A DNA stretch of 38,042 nucleotides. It comes from a virus. The stretch covers positions 1 to 38,042 of the IMG/VR virus record IMGVR_UViG_3300020214_000047; one strand, 5' to 3'. A program made the position numbers and the translations under genes. Below, one piece after another: positions 18,501-24,200 of this stretch (positions are counted from its first letter, which is position 1; the number at the start of each line of letters is the position of its first letter). The notes below the pieces were generated by a model. That model was not told the origin of the DNA and did no database searches. It was given only the letters and a program-made list of their open reading frames with translations.

Positions 18501-19629
18501 AGCTTTAACAAATTATACAAAAGTAATTTTTGATGGAGATAAATTTATCGCTGTTGGAAATAATGCAGTAATATTAAAATCTATTAATCGTACTGTATAT
18601 CAGTCAATACCTAATAATATTAGTTCTGCGGAAAATATTATTAATATTAAATACTTTAATGGAATATATATTGCAATTACTTCTGTAAATAAACTATATT
18701 ATTCGTTTGATTTATCAACTTGGACATATAGAGATACGTTACAATCAAATCAATTGACAGACGCATTATTTGTCAATAATTTGGGATTTGATGGAACTTT
18801 TGTTGCAGTAGGAGCAGCTGCAACTATAATAACTTCTACACCAGTGTTCCATAGAGCAACTGCTGAATCCGTTGTGACTAATGGACAAGTTTCCGCTATT
18901 AATGTAATAGATGGGGGATTTGGATATTTAAGTAGTAATATTCCAAGCGTTATAATAGAACCAGATACGTTTAAAAAAGAACTGATAAAATCTTTTAAAG
19001 TTGTTGGGGATTATGGTAATATAATAGGAATAACAACATTTTTACCAGGAACTCCTGGAATCGGAGGAACTACTGCTCCAAAAATTGAATTTAGATTGAA
19101 GTCTGAAACCTATGATAATACTACTTTAGGTATTGGTTATTCTGCTCCAAATACTTTTGGTATAACAGCATCTCAACTTCAAAAAGGTGATTATTTTGTT
19201 ATTAGTCAGAGCAATGTTCAAACAGACGGAAGTTTAATTGGAATATCCACTCAGTTAGGTGGATTGTCTAATTATCCAAATTCTAAGATTGGAATAGCAA
19301 CTAATTTCTTAGATGGAGTTTATATCGTTGATAATATAACTACTCCTTTCTCAGGAATAGTTACAGTTACTTGTCATTTTTATCCGGATTCTGGAATATC
19401 TGTATCTGTTTCTGATAGGGGAACCTATAATGCAAGTAATTTAAGTTTCTCTGGAATTAATACAAATAATTTTTATGGAAGATATAGTTGGTCTAAGTTT
19501 TACGACTTCCAAAATAGAAGTCTATCTCTAACGGGCGGAAAATCATTTGATGTTTATACCGATACTGGATTGACTGGATTATCAACTTCTCCAAAAGTAA
19601 TTCGAACAAGACCCAATTTAAGTAACTAA
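3562..19629 (+). CDS. Giant 5,355-residue baseplate/tail protein in the gp7 position, YHYH-domain containing
   Basis: One uninterrupted frame of 16 kb follows gp6 by one base. Residues 1-230 look like the cyanomyovirus wedge-initiator (gp7-position) N-terminus, with PEFLLEESPLFVDFLRQYY and FYISKGTNSSYKFLFKVLYG. Then come DDEIITY turns (about 101), HNYVNGNLVYY-type strands (about 598), many PGxGY strands (729-1411 and later) and a YHYH-like domain at 1225-1330 (GYAYDGNPIYGPYGY, DEHNGRFCVTP; the signature reads YAYF). A helical island with three KCxRDxG(Y/F) modules spans 2540-3030, followed by a tandem-repeat region (3760-4420), a SSAFNGF module (4511) and a propeller-like region (4786-5097). 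T4 gp7 has 1,032 residues, so this is about five times longer. Likely role: wedge core plus large peripheral decoration or receptor contact. Start ATG 3562 has no Shine-Dalgarno and sits in TAAAATG, suggesting coupling to gp6. The gp7 equivalence is inferred from position. Confidence 0.85.
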   Translation: MSEIKRVKIDSLIESQIPEFLLEESPLFVDFLRQYYKSLEHQSGTIDLALNINKYKNSSKFTPTNLVTKTTLTEDILTYDDTISVVSTDGWPNTYGLLKIDDEIITYTSKTNNSFKGCIRGFSGIDTLESFENSEFLNFSETSAEEHTAQSIVQNLSNLFLLKFYENFKYEFFLGFENRDFDENISVENVLLNARNFYISKGTNSSYKFLFKVLYGSDIDVINPNDYTLKPSSDTFFITKNLLVEQISGENPVNTKGNFLIQQIGETTASGSIFNIEFRPVAGKSLYEISLDSSSISGTFQASGQTKILEEVPVGSNNILVDSTVGFAQSGKILVKPENSDFIEISYLNKTSNQLLGVSGVTKVLKFGLPLTENKFAFSYVGFGNTSKVEFRVINVIENVNVEKTNNLRLGDRLKLSSFGKNLLDNVKFNAWIYNIPTQHDIQVSEQVDTNKFRFTLYDKISTYKQESIFVYDKNSNYVEASILDINYELSDPIKKYSNQILVQLLQTSINVNEIKYIQKRIYKANHNINYFPEISKYPAGVQNTYLSKDKKCFYVTSSGLPNYTLYVTDDKRTVATFNQPNRPALLQGLTSSFYVPSHNYVNGNLVYYKTNNFSISGISTGYYYVTVIDNNNIKLSFSKSDIFSKKYLEVKSGISSDTIVISGYENKLLEHQKIFKKFPFTPEPSVVDDFNKRSTNNRQVGLFVNGVEALSATYFDENIFYGPLDSIDVTNRGSGYDVVDPPTIEINDSKGTGAKAHVNLSGKVEKIKIISPGIGYEKKPKINIFGGNGTGCALEANLVKSRLAFGFKSEINVDSFSNSISFLTNISFEDGEEVLYDSNTNLDVPGLVNGSSYFVGIINQNTVKLYNSKENALRKVNEIDIVGVSSGFHFFNSLKSKNTITEIYVKDPGQGYSNRKIKVPSILSSDNKTVGINTFDSYIFAPNHGFSDVELVTYSTTNVAISGLNTSFYYYVKVLDDNKFKLSFAGPGISSLTTTDYVNAKYIKFNSLGIGTHTIGYPPITITVESISALGSTSIIAPILKPIVLGQIDDVYIENPGVSYGCTDIINFHRRPDVGISSIKSTASLLPIVNNGKIVDVKITNPGNGYRIDSDIIITGDGDFAKIEPIISDKGKLIQVNIIDGGVGYGVSNTILKLENRGRGARFLPTIKKWKVNQVVKLENYINTNDDAILLDSKNYNLGLQVCSYFVPKKLRYQVSDNYTILNQETSGSLRHSPIIGYAYDGNPIYGPYGYSKSDGGSIKQIQTSFALNPVLNPDIRPPGFVPGYFVDDYTYEASGDLDEHNGRFCVTPEFPDGTYAYFYSVDIDISKVAKPKYPYLVGPSFNNLPIEENFLPVYNQDYDLFTNEITRNVGPYYLNSATSRYELIDSVSENYKQEFEITKLSSGTIKDVSIFSPGTDYKVNDLIILDNQGTGGTGANIVVSKIKGQTVKNISITSKSNSNVIIIPKLDTVEAIFNEPHELSNLEPVVISGVSSVSALGLEGLRDITVQDKTTRLIENIPTQAVTGISTFIKVNDISGFSSNDIIGIGTEKLLITRISKERSGFFVNRIINTGVHTAGIDDVVLFPKKLTFKTTPISGIYIPNEIVFFDPKESVGTGSLGVTRTVVGLGTTSFQSRFIPTRSIYLPEHKFYTGQPLTYNVGVGGTSLYVNVVGSAVSFQIYNNQTVYAVNLGRDYIGLSTVGFTTSSGIGTNLTSVEFWDLNQAFGVVGSAHSLTTQYKNLTATVKRVSGIITTVNDHGLSVNDEIELKIKSSLTETYKVFFDNINRKILINEFTFTNANVSIDQNLIQNSTFENLKNATKVVYFAQNPLGGLVNGKTYFLLKKDINKIAFCEYEADVYNSKEIDLTSVSAGGSQSIKLINPQIILYNGSIISFDVSDSSLLDMRLDFYSDSNFTRKIEVIGLFNEGFAISRSGNAGQQNSKVDLNTNKTNFPKVLYYKLNAISPLDQTKNQISADKEVPSFNKINIIDHQLNTRLKIDFVNNNKTFSFNSSKKLTDVEIQILPTSIISYTTKSKTALGPIEDIKINFGGRGYLKTPTIKTIASNAGKNGVLKLISDDIGKVEIIERIKDGFDYPTDPTLSAQLSALLVCGIKDIRTIDKIEIINSGKKYNTAPVLFVKNGGKIELRSNISGGSVVSVDIIKNSTSLSSPLEIIPIYNSNGYEIDTFNTSSGNDVTIELFNTPLSYPLVNSGYGSTQSVFPFSVGDEIFIEKCSLTPETKALANFNSSSYDFKFFTVTAVNIPNNTITYSMAGIATGSFGTYNDDRRGFVINKKDMASFQMILKDDVNYLSGEKVSTQQFSGNILENGWDNKLNQMRIGNIAGELRIGDSITGDNSKTTGIVEYLNAFEFDSTLSATRDSKNITNTFGLLNDFQQRISDNFYYQKFSYSLRTDVPYSTWKESVRSIVHPSGFQEFSDYILYTKPTSYEVSSGIAKSTNMKPNLLGSSSNLLFNIDSEMDFVSRKNYFLVYEDDPYEDGSTDKIFFNEGVALKPFILNETNKVLRIDDISSQFTGTTESYIRGRYADASDLLELNREFIQEEVVAFVEFNYPNIISSPTYDAEKCKRDTGFIVDAIIHDLKYDANNRSVEAGLAYWNAGSSYITNEIEQTLFAYNYVKFIGQYIINNQTPPTLYQNSVPQQFNFDVIQDVLNYDASRYKDARNLILLNKREIQDRSLSAVAVGFPTGFYFPGDSQTNSRSRYYRAYQLIQINRTEIIDTAWAATLAAYPLIAPTETKCKRDLGYFVDAISTDIFTGGNRYARLFILQYFANGILIPNGIAAQQAESKYAFVQARDLMRSAVRNGLTLKNLNSTPGPAIYAAATPIIGITSTAACTDVQISITTLVGIVTSIITIGSTSSLPIENPGSYNAGGLKCFRDLGYIIDGVAQDISYGTNQHTLYNTKKYFNGAGVAITNGLVGEESQSILVFETAKSFMKQAVTNQLYGKDLTITADPLTGFNTSPNSCINVQTNINTLVGILTVAIGSSSLAGIPTENYGTTDCADVRTSLGNYIGIITSIIGLGPALAPPLTYAPLTLGGGIVGLTTFKLKNKGTSLFKHVFNSASGDVISVSNNTLTIFNHNYQTGQELEYNFSDGSPIGIATTSYVGSGSTILMQVYNLNGTAILENGYSVSITTSITGVGTVLVPAGPISKSYVQVIGLTTTGSTAEFTVFRSYSSTTGQPLSTSISPTKGGSGYSVGQTVSIAGTYLGGTTPANNLTFVISKTGPTGIQTRANEIYLNVPSNDASGATFNVSRNSSGYVSIVDVVKGGVGYATTSVVSIAGTYLGGSVNDYVSFSPLVLGSNKLPKTVFVYKLNDNQFGLLGLSTSPAFLNITQLGVGSHSLSLKNTNASVIIAIDNVVQPPISRSKLSISLGSTVSTSTTTIIPIVSGITSVLVGDVIKLDDEYLEIKSILANQNSLNVDRGVFGSVAGIHTVGTSGTIFKGKFNIVGDTIFFASAPYGLTGPVGIQTRSSFSGRIFSRQFDGSEPRDKNIILDDISGSFTGIAATQFTIKSDGNSTVTLFNDVNDSTNISNNPLIFINGVFQSPVIDFTIEDSNENKINFISGAPSAGKISAVSISTSHGYQPRLVASATAVVSASGTVSSVIVNNGGKGYRKSPSVSLASTIGYGASLVALVGTSGTTLGIITSITVVTPGIGYAITSPPTVLIGIPTGYSNLGLAYTGGTSGTGQQSKITVEVGSGSSIISFKFDDPGIGYKVGDKLKVVGIPTNNVRNDILTINNVLYDNVTGVTTIRTLQSHLLKVGDSIRLSGIALTCGYDEVGIRTFSYDNVTGVSTIVTYSPHGLLKTDVPNNETSDEVFLYNLPFNCPSYTTNAAVNISNIVYNHIAGIATITTSSNHGAVAGKQVKLAGIAFSCAAHSATGIATYNITNFVYTNSTGITTITLNANHGLIPGEYVQLSDIILSCPSEAIGYSTTKFPYSAGIGTLGNSYPKSSPNTLGGTFNVFRVLVGTSGTTIVFYAGISTVAHTYSSGGKATVGITSTIFPYPGSSPTAVSGTFDVFKVNSVLSNTQFTIIAGVSSIAHTYVSGGTAQSGVTTTIFPDGTSTYGKVFPVLTSLGSTSFTINSGISTIPHTFVGWPEIGITTFKYTNTTGIATATTSTNHNYLIGDKVTLENLSLTCPGYVQNPIVNITNLVYDKVSGIATITTANNHLAITGKQIKLAGIALTCPGYVQNPIVNITNLVYDKVSGIATITTASNHLAATGKQIKLAGIALTCPSGSGITSTIFPYPGSSPNTLSNWDIFKVDSVLNATQFTINVGVSSITHTYVSGGTAQAGITSTIFPQPGSSKNTLSNWDIFKVNSVLSQTQFTINVGVSTIAHTYVSGGTAQAGITSTIFPYPGSSIYGYTFTVIGITTNTFTFNAGISTIVHDYVSGGKTKKAATVQRVLRYTDDSSDGAYNFIVSGIPTTVGLGSTNIFTVNSGVTTIPHYYTQSGIVSFRQLEEFTLTVDSVETSSFSGVYPGQFIVFNDISSAFNGFRKKFTLSAVINGVTQIINLRTPAGTDLDITNNIFVFLNDILQDPTYAYTFSGSRLIFSEAPIPSSKCVILYYRGSSVDVTEITPPKTLKEGDGVVIQESANDIYDIEQFERIIKSIPSSDQIETFVYSSIGINTDVNAFRPLTWKKQKQDRIISGSLFSKSRPSIQSNIVPTATIIKKILPSDDVIYVDNAFPLFSDLDELNENLRNILITEDKLVLSATGQATVSGASTVSSIIVTNPGVGYANTLSPKVRISSSAIKKKDPIYDWKYVNLSGITTLSQFNALSYGNQLVAVGNSSLYSYSFDSQLWITGNVGVGSTVNLKSVEKVSIGSSDIILTVGSKAKIAQSIGYSSTLTSWTEIPCTEEVALAGVGVVGYNPTTYTGTFNSIVSGNNGWVVVGTGGSIFTSSGIITSKFISRYSGVTQNLNSVVFGNNYYVAVGNNGILISSNTGNSWELNSDGVALTNYTKVIFDGDKFIAVGNNAVILKSINRTVYQSIPNNISSAENIINIKYFNGIYIAITSVNKLYYSFDLSTWTYRDTLQSNQLTDALFVNNLGFDGTFVAVGAAATIITSTPVFHRATAESVVTNGQVSAINVIDGGFGYLSSNIPSVIIEPDTFKKELIKSFKVVGDYGNIIGITTFLPGTPGIGGTTAPKIEFRLKSETYDNTTLGIGYSAPNTFGITASQLQKGDYFVISQSNVQTDGSLIGISTQLGGLSNYPNSKIGIATNFLDGVYIVDNITTPFSGIVTVTCHFYPDSGISVSVSDRGTYNASNLSFSGINTNNFYGRYSWSKFYDFQNRSLSLTGGKSFDVYTDTGLTGLSTSPKVIRTRPNLSN
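5746..7830 (+). repeat. First cluster of PGxGY strand repeats in the giant protein
   Basis: At protein level a short unit (two or three hydrophobic residues, then (N/S)PGxGY, then Pro/Ile-rich strand) recurs near 5746 (VTNRGSGYDVV), 5872 (SPGIGYEKKPKI), 6286 (DPGQGYSNR), 6727 (NPGVSYG), 6862 (NPGNGYRID), 6982 (GGVGYGVS) and 7795 (SPGTDYKVN). Spacing is irregular and the DNA has diverged, so these are old repeats. They probably form beta-structure. Confidence 0.6.
11188..12690 (+). repeat. Diverged helical modules with KCxRDxG(Y/F) and NRExI motifs in the giant protein
   Basis: Three copies of a KC(K/F)RD(T/L)G(Y/F)(I/F)(V/I)D motif lie near 11302, 11830 and 12238. Related helices with LLELNREFIQ, LILLNKREIQ and LIQINRTEII lie near 11206, 11611 and 11743. 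A C(T/I/A)(D/N)V segment followed by LVGI or similar occurs near 12118, 12514 and 12619. The set makes an alpha-helical island in a mostly beta protein. Similar segments are familiar from cyanophage structural proteins, but I know no named domain. Confidence 0.55.
14836..16329 (+). repeat. About 48-residue repeat family, including a near-perfect 144-bp tandem pair
   Basis: The unit reads roughly NITNLVYDKVSGIATITT, then NH, then GKQIKLAGIALTC. Copies begin near 14836, 14980, 15130, 15280, 15940, 16066 and 16210, with variable spacing. The last two form a tandem duplication with a 144-bp period (16042-16185 and 16186-16329) that differs at only a few bases, so it is recent. Each unit ends in a Cys followed by Pro or a small residue. 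The frame is kept throughout. Confidence 0.8.
15616..16830 (+). repeat. 55-residue GITSTIFP repeat family with 165-bp tandem copies
   Basis: Units begin GITSTIFPYPGSS, continue through DVFKV or DIFKV and TQFTI, and end (A/T)HTYVSGGTAQ. They start at 15616, 15784 (diverged), 16345, 16510 and 16675 (shortened). The 16345 and 16510 units are adjacent, 165 bp each, and nearly identical in DNA. A more distant relative precedes at about 15430. They alternate with the 48-residue units, so blocks of both types seem to have been duplicated and shuffled in frame. Confidence 0.8.
17916..18850 (+). other. Propeller-like region near the C-terminus of the giant protein
   Basis: About 310 residues (4786-5097) contain a recurring blade-like pattern: ALSYGNQLVAVGNSS, IVSGNNGWVVVGTGGSIFTS, VVFGNNYYVAVGNNGILISS, VIFDGDKFIAVGNNAVILKS and FDGTFVAVGAAATIITS. 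Some copies are followed by an Asx/Ser-x-W turn (TGNSWEL, LSTWTYR). This is the look of a BNR/Ycf48-type beta-propeller, which often binds ligands or glycans. Fold assignment is inference from the pattern. Confidence 0.6.
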
Positions 19630-19632
19630 ATA
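19625..19632 (+). promoter_or_regulatory. Weak late-promoter-like octamer before gp8
   Basis: ACTAAATA spans the stop codon of the giant gene. It matches TATAAATA at six of eight positions and contains CTAAATA. It lies 20 bases before the gp8 ATG, a spacing similar to the better candidates. In so AT-rich a sequence this could be chance. Confidence 0.3.
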
Positions 19633-19652
19633 AAAAAAAAGTTTAAATTAAA

Positions 19653-21248
19653 ATGCCTGCCATCATATCTGACCAATTTAGAATTTTAAATGCAGAAAGC
19701 TTTGTAAAAAGTGTTTCTGGTGTAGGAGATACCACTAATAAGTATTATACTTTTATTGGACTACCCAATTCCACTGAGGTTCGAGCGGGAGGTTCTCCAA
19801 TTTGGGTTAACAATACACCTTCTCCTTTAGATGGATTTAAGGAAGAAAACGAGATAAAACAAAGTATCATTGCAATGAAACAAATTACTTCTCAAGATGT
19901 GAGAAGATTGGTGAGAAAAGTTGAGTGGGTTAGTGGTAATGTTTATGAAATGTATAGACATGATTACACTGTTTATAACTCTACTCCAGTCACGGGAAAC
20001 ACAAGTCTTTACGAATCAAATTATTATGTAATTAATGAAGATCTTAGAGTTTACATTTGTTTGCAAAATGGAACTGATCCGGAAAATCCAAAGGGGCGAC
20101 CTTCTTATGATCAACCAACATTTATAGATTTAGAACCAAGAACTGCTGGAGCTAGTGGTGATGGATACTTGTGGAAATATCTTTATACGATAAAACCATC
20201 AGAAATAATAAAGTTCGATTCAATAGAATATATACCAGTTCCTGATGATTGGGGGGTTGTTGGAGAGACAGTTTCTACTAAAAATAATGCTATAGATGGG
20301 AAAATTGAAGTTATACTAATTAATAATAGGGGAAGTAACTATCAACCAATCTCGACTTCTTTCTCTAATATACCAATATTAGGAGATGGGAAAGATGGCA
20401 AAGCAACAATTACTATTGATTCTTTTGGAAAAATTTCTGAAATTTTTGTAACTGAAGGAGGAACTGATTATACTTATGGCACTATAGAATTTTTTCCAGG
20501 AGCTCCAGGAAGTGATGTTACTGGACCTTTAAGTAAGTTAAGCAATACTGGAATTGGAACAACATCAAAAGCAAGTTTTAATGTAATTATTCCACCTAAA
20601 GGGGGTCATGGATATGATATTTATAGAGAACTGGGAGCATATAGAGTTCTCTTGTATTCAAGATTCGAAACTTTAGATTCAAATCCGGATATTATTATTG
20701 GAAATGATTTTGCTAGAGTAGGGGTAATGAGAAATCCCACTGTAGTCAATAGTAGTGTTGAACTTCTCAATACATCTTTAGTTAGCGGACTTAAAGCATT
20801 AAAATTAACAGGGGTAACAACTAATACTACATATGCAATAGATTCCGTAATCAAACAAACAGTTGGATTTGGATCTACTGCTATTGGATATGTAGCTTCT
20901 TGGGATCCTATTACAGGAGTATTAAAATACTATCAACCAACTGGACTAGCATCAAGTGAATCTGGATATAAAATTTTATCTTTTACATCAACTCCCGCTG
21001 CTGGATATGGAGTGACTATCAATTGTAGTTCTATTATCGGTCCGGCTTTATCTATACAAACTCAATTTACTGGCATCACTACTACAATAAATAATAGAAT
21101 ATATCAATTAGGGTTGAACTTTGTTTCGGGAATTTCTTCAGCAGAATATAATGTAAAGTCCGGAGAAATAATATACATAGATAACAGGGCCCCAATTCCA
21201 AGATCTGCAAATCAAAAGGAAGATATCAAAGTTATACTGGAGTTCTAA
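19653..21248 (+). CDS. 8: Baseplate wedge subunit gp8
   Basis: The 531-residue product has the gp8 hallmarks of marine T4-like phages: MPAIISDQFRILNAESFVKS at the start, TSQDVRRLVRKVEWVSGNVY, RHDYTVYNSTPVTG, GYLWKYLYTIKPSEIIKFDS at about 171-190, and a C-terminus ending NRAPIPRSANQKEDIKVILEF. In T4, gp8 (334 residues) dimerises and joins gp10, gp7 and gp6 in the wedge. The extra length here lies mostly after residue 210, where segments such as NNRGSNYQPIS and TEGGTDYTYGTIEF resemble the PGxGY strands of the giant upstream protein. The ATG follows an A-rich leader without a clear Shine-Dalgarno. Six bases separate its stop from the next gene. Confidence 0.9.
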   Translation: MPAIISDQFRILNAESFVKSVSGVGDTTNKYYTFIGLPNSTEVRAGGSPIWVNNTPSPLDGFKEENEIKQSIIAMKQITSQDVRRLVRKVEWVSGNVYEMYRHDYTVYNSTPVTGNTSLYESNYYVINEDLRVYICLQNGTDPENPKGRPSYDQPTFIDLEPRTAGASGDGYLWKYLYTIKPSEIIKFDSIEYIPVPDDWGVVGETVSTKNNAIDGKIEVILINNRGSNYQPISTSFSNIPILGDGKDGKATITIDSFGKISEIFVTEGGTDYTYGTIEFFPGAPGSDVTGPLSKLSNTGIGTTSKASFNVIIPPKGGHGYDIYRELGAYRVLLYSRFETLDSNPDIIIGNDFARVGVMRNPTVVNSSVELLNTSLVSGLKALKLTGVTTNTTYAIDSVIKQTVGFGSTAIGYVASWDPITGVLKYYQPTGLASSESGYKILSFTSTPAAGYGVTINCSSIIGPALSIQTQFTGITTTINNRIYQLGLNFVSGISSAEYNVKSGEIIYIDNRAPIPRSANQKEDIKVILEF

Positions 21249-21254
21249 AATAAA

Positions 21255-24200
21255 ATGGCACAAAATACCAATCTTAACACATCTCCATATTTTGATGATT
21301 TTGACAAGTCAAAAAATTATCAAAGGGTATTATTTAAGCCAGGAACTCCAATACAAGCGAGAGAATTAACAACACTACAATCTGTTCTTCAAGATCAAGT
21401 TGAAAAATTTGGAAAACACTTTTTAAAAGAAGGTGCAGTTGTCATACCCGGAAGTATTGCTTATGACTCTGAATACACTTGTATTCAAATAGATCCAACT
21501 CACTTAGGATTATTAGTATCTTTATATCTTTCTAATTTTGTTGGAAAACAGATAAAAGGATCTTCAAGTGGTGTCATAGCCAAGGTTGAGAGTATTATTA
21601 CTGATTCAGAATCTGAAAATAATAATTATACATTATATGTTAAGTATCAGGGTTCAGGAGAAACAGATTTTACTTCAACGAAATTTAAAGATGGAGAAGA
21701 TTTAGTATCTATAGAAACAATCGACTATGGAGTGGGGAGCATCAGACAAGATTCGACTTTTGCGACTTGTATTACCACTGATGCTGCAGCTACAGGATCT
21801 GCAGTTAAAATAGAAAATGGTGTTTATTTTATTAGAGGATTTTTTGTAGATGTTTTTGCTGAAACTTTGATATTAGATCAATATTCTAATTCTCCCTCAT
21901 ATCGTATTGGACTTAATATAAACGAAGAGATAGCAGTAGCATCAGTGATTAATCAAGATCTTTTTGATAATGCCAGAGGATTCTCTAATTTTGCAGCTCC
22001 AGGAGCAGATAGATTAAAAATATCAGCATCTTTAGCAAAAAAAAGTTTAGAAGATTTTAATGATGAAAGTTTTATAGAATTGATGAGAATTGAGAATGGT
22101 AACTTACTTAAGTTTTTCAAAAAAGTAGAGTTAGACAAATTAATATTAGATACTTTAGCTAGAAGAACTCATGATGAATCTGGTGATTATTATATAAAAC
22201 CATTTACTGTTTCTGCTAAAGAATCTTTAAATGATGGAATAGGTAATGATGGAATATTTAATCCCTCACAATTGACAAAACAGGGTAATATTCCGAGTGA
22301 TGACTTATTAACTTTGCAAATATCCCCTGGTAAAGCTTATGTAAAAGGGTATGAAGTTGAAACTATTAATACTATAAGTTTAGATAGTAAAAAACCAAGA
22401 ACAACCGCTGAAAATAATAATACATCAGTAACCGTAAATTTGGGCAATCAACTTGAGTTAAATAATGTATTTGGAACTACAAATGTAGGTTTTGGCACTA
22501 CAAGTCAGGTTAGATTATTTTCTAATCGCACTTCTACACCTGGAAGTGCTTCCGGAATTCAAGTTGGTGTTGCAAGAGTTTATGATTTAAAATTAAAAAA
22601 TTCTGCATATTTAAACGCAGCGTCAGTATTTCAAACAGTTTTATTCGATATACAAATTTACACATATATAAATTTAAACACAACGATTACTTTAACAACT
22701 CCAGCTTATATTGAAGGCAAAAATAGCGGAGCAACAGGATTTTTAGCTAAAAATGCCTCAAATACTAATGAATTAGTTCTTTATCAAACCACCGGAAAAT
22801 TTTCAATACAAGAAGCTATAATAATAAATGGTGTAGAAAATAGTAGAATTATCTCTAAAGCAGATAATTATTCAATCTCTGATGTCCGTCAACTAGCAGG
22901 TACTGGATTAAGTGGAAATATTTTTACCGCAGATACGATATTAAATCAAAATATTTTATTAGCGCCAGTAACTTCTGGATTTACTATATCTACAAGTAAT
23001 TCTGGAATAAGTACAATAACGACTTCTAACATAAATTTTGGTGTAGGAATTCGTACCGGAGACATAATTTCTTATACTAAGCCTAGTGAAACCATACCCA
23101 CTTTTAATAGAGTAACGAGTGTAAATGCTTCATCTAGGTCTATAGTAGTTCAAGCGACTACTAATATTAGTAATGTTTGTTCAGGATCTCTTCCGACTGG
23201 ATCAGTTACATCTAACGAAGTTTTTAAAGTAGCTCCAAGAATATTAAATTCTACACAAGCTTATTTGTATGAAAGATTAGAACATAACAATATAGATTCT
23301 GTAGATCTTAGTAATGGTAATCTGGTTTTTAGAAAATCATATCCAGTAAATATTGCTTCAAACAGTTTTACGGTAACTTTAGAATCGGATACTACTATAA
23401 CTGCAGAACCTTTTGATGAAGAAGATTATACAATAATTTATGCTAATGGTGCAATTGAACCATTAGATGAAACTAAATTTACAATTACTGCTGGTAGAAC
23501 AGTAACTTTTGTTGATTTAAGCGTAGCTAGTGGATCTGCAACTTTAATAGCAACCCTCAAAAAACAAAATTTACAGGCAAGAAGAAAGATTCACAAGAGA
23601 GGTGCGATTTTAAATATCGTAAGATCTTCTCAGGTTGGATCTGGTATTGGATCAACGAGTTTAGATGATGGATTAACTTACAGTTCCATTTATGGAACAA
23701 GAGTTCAAGATGATAAAATTTCTTTACAGACACCAGATGTTACAGAATTAGTAGCAATTTTTGAATCTAATGATACAAATGAACCAGATGTTCCAAAATT
23801 GCAAATGATTAATTTGAGTTCAAATATTTTAAATTCGATAAACGGTGAAATCATATATGGAGATTCTAGTAACGCCAGAGCTATGTTAATAGCTAATAAT
23901 GGATCTAATAGAGTTGATTTCGTTTATGTAAATGAAAATTCTTTTATAAAAGATGAAAAAGTTACTTTTTTGGAGTCAAATATAACTGCAATTGTAGATT
24001 ATACAATAGAAGGAGATCGAAATATTATAAATGATTTCATTTTTAATAACGGGCAAGAACAAGATATTGTAAATTATTCGTATATTCAAAGAAAAGATTC
24101 TACTACAGCTCCCAGTAAAAAGTTAAAAATAATATTCAATCACTATTTTATAAATTCTTCAGATACTGGAAATTTAGTTGTAGCAAACTCTTATGATATT

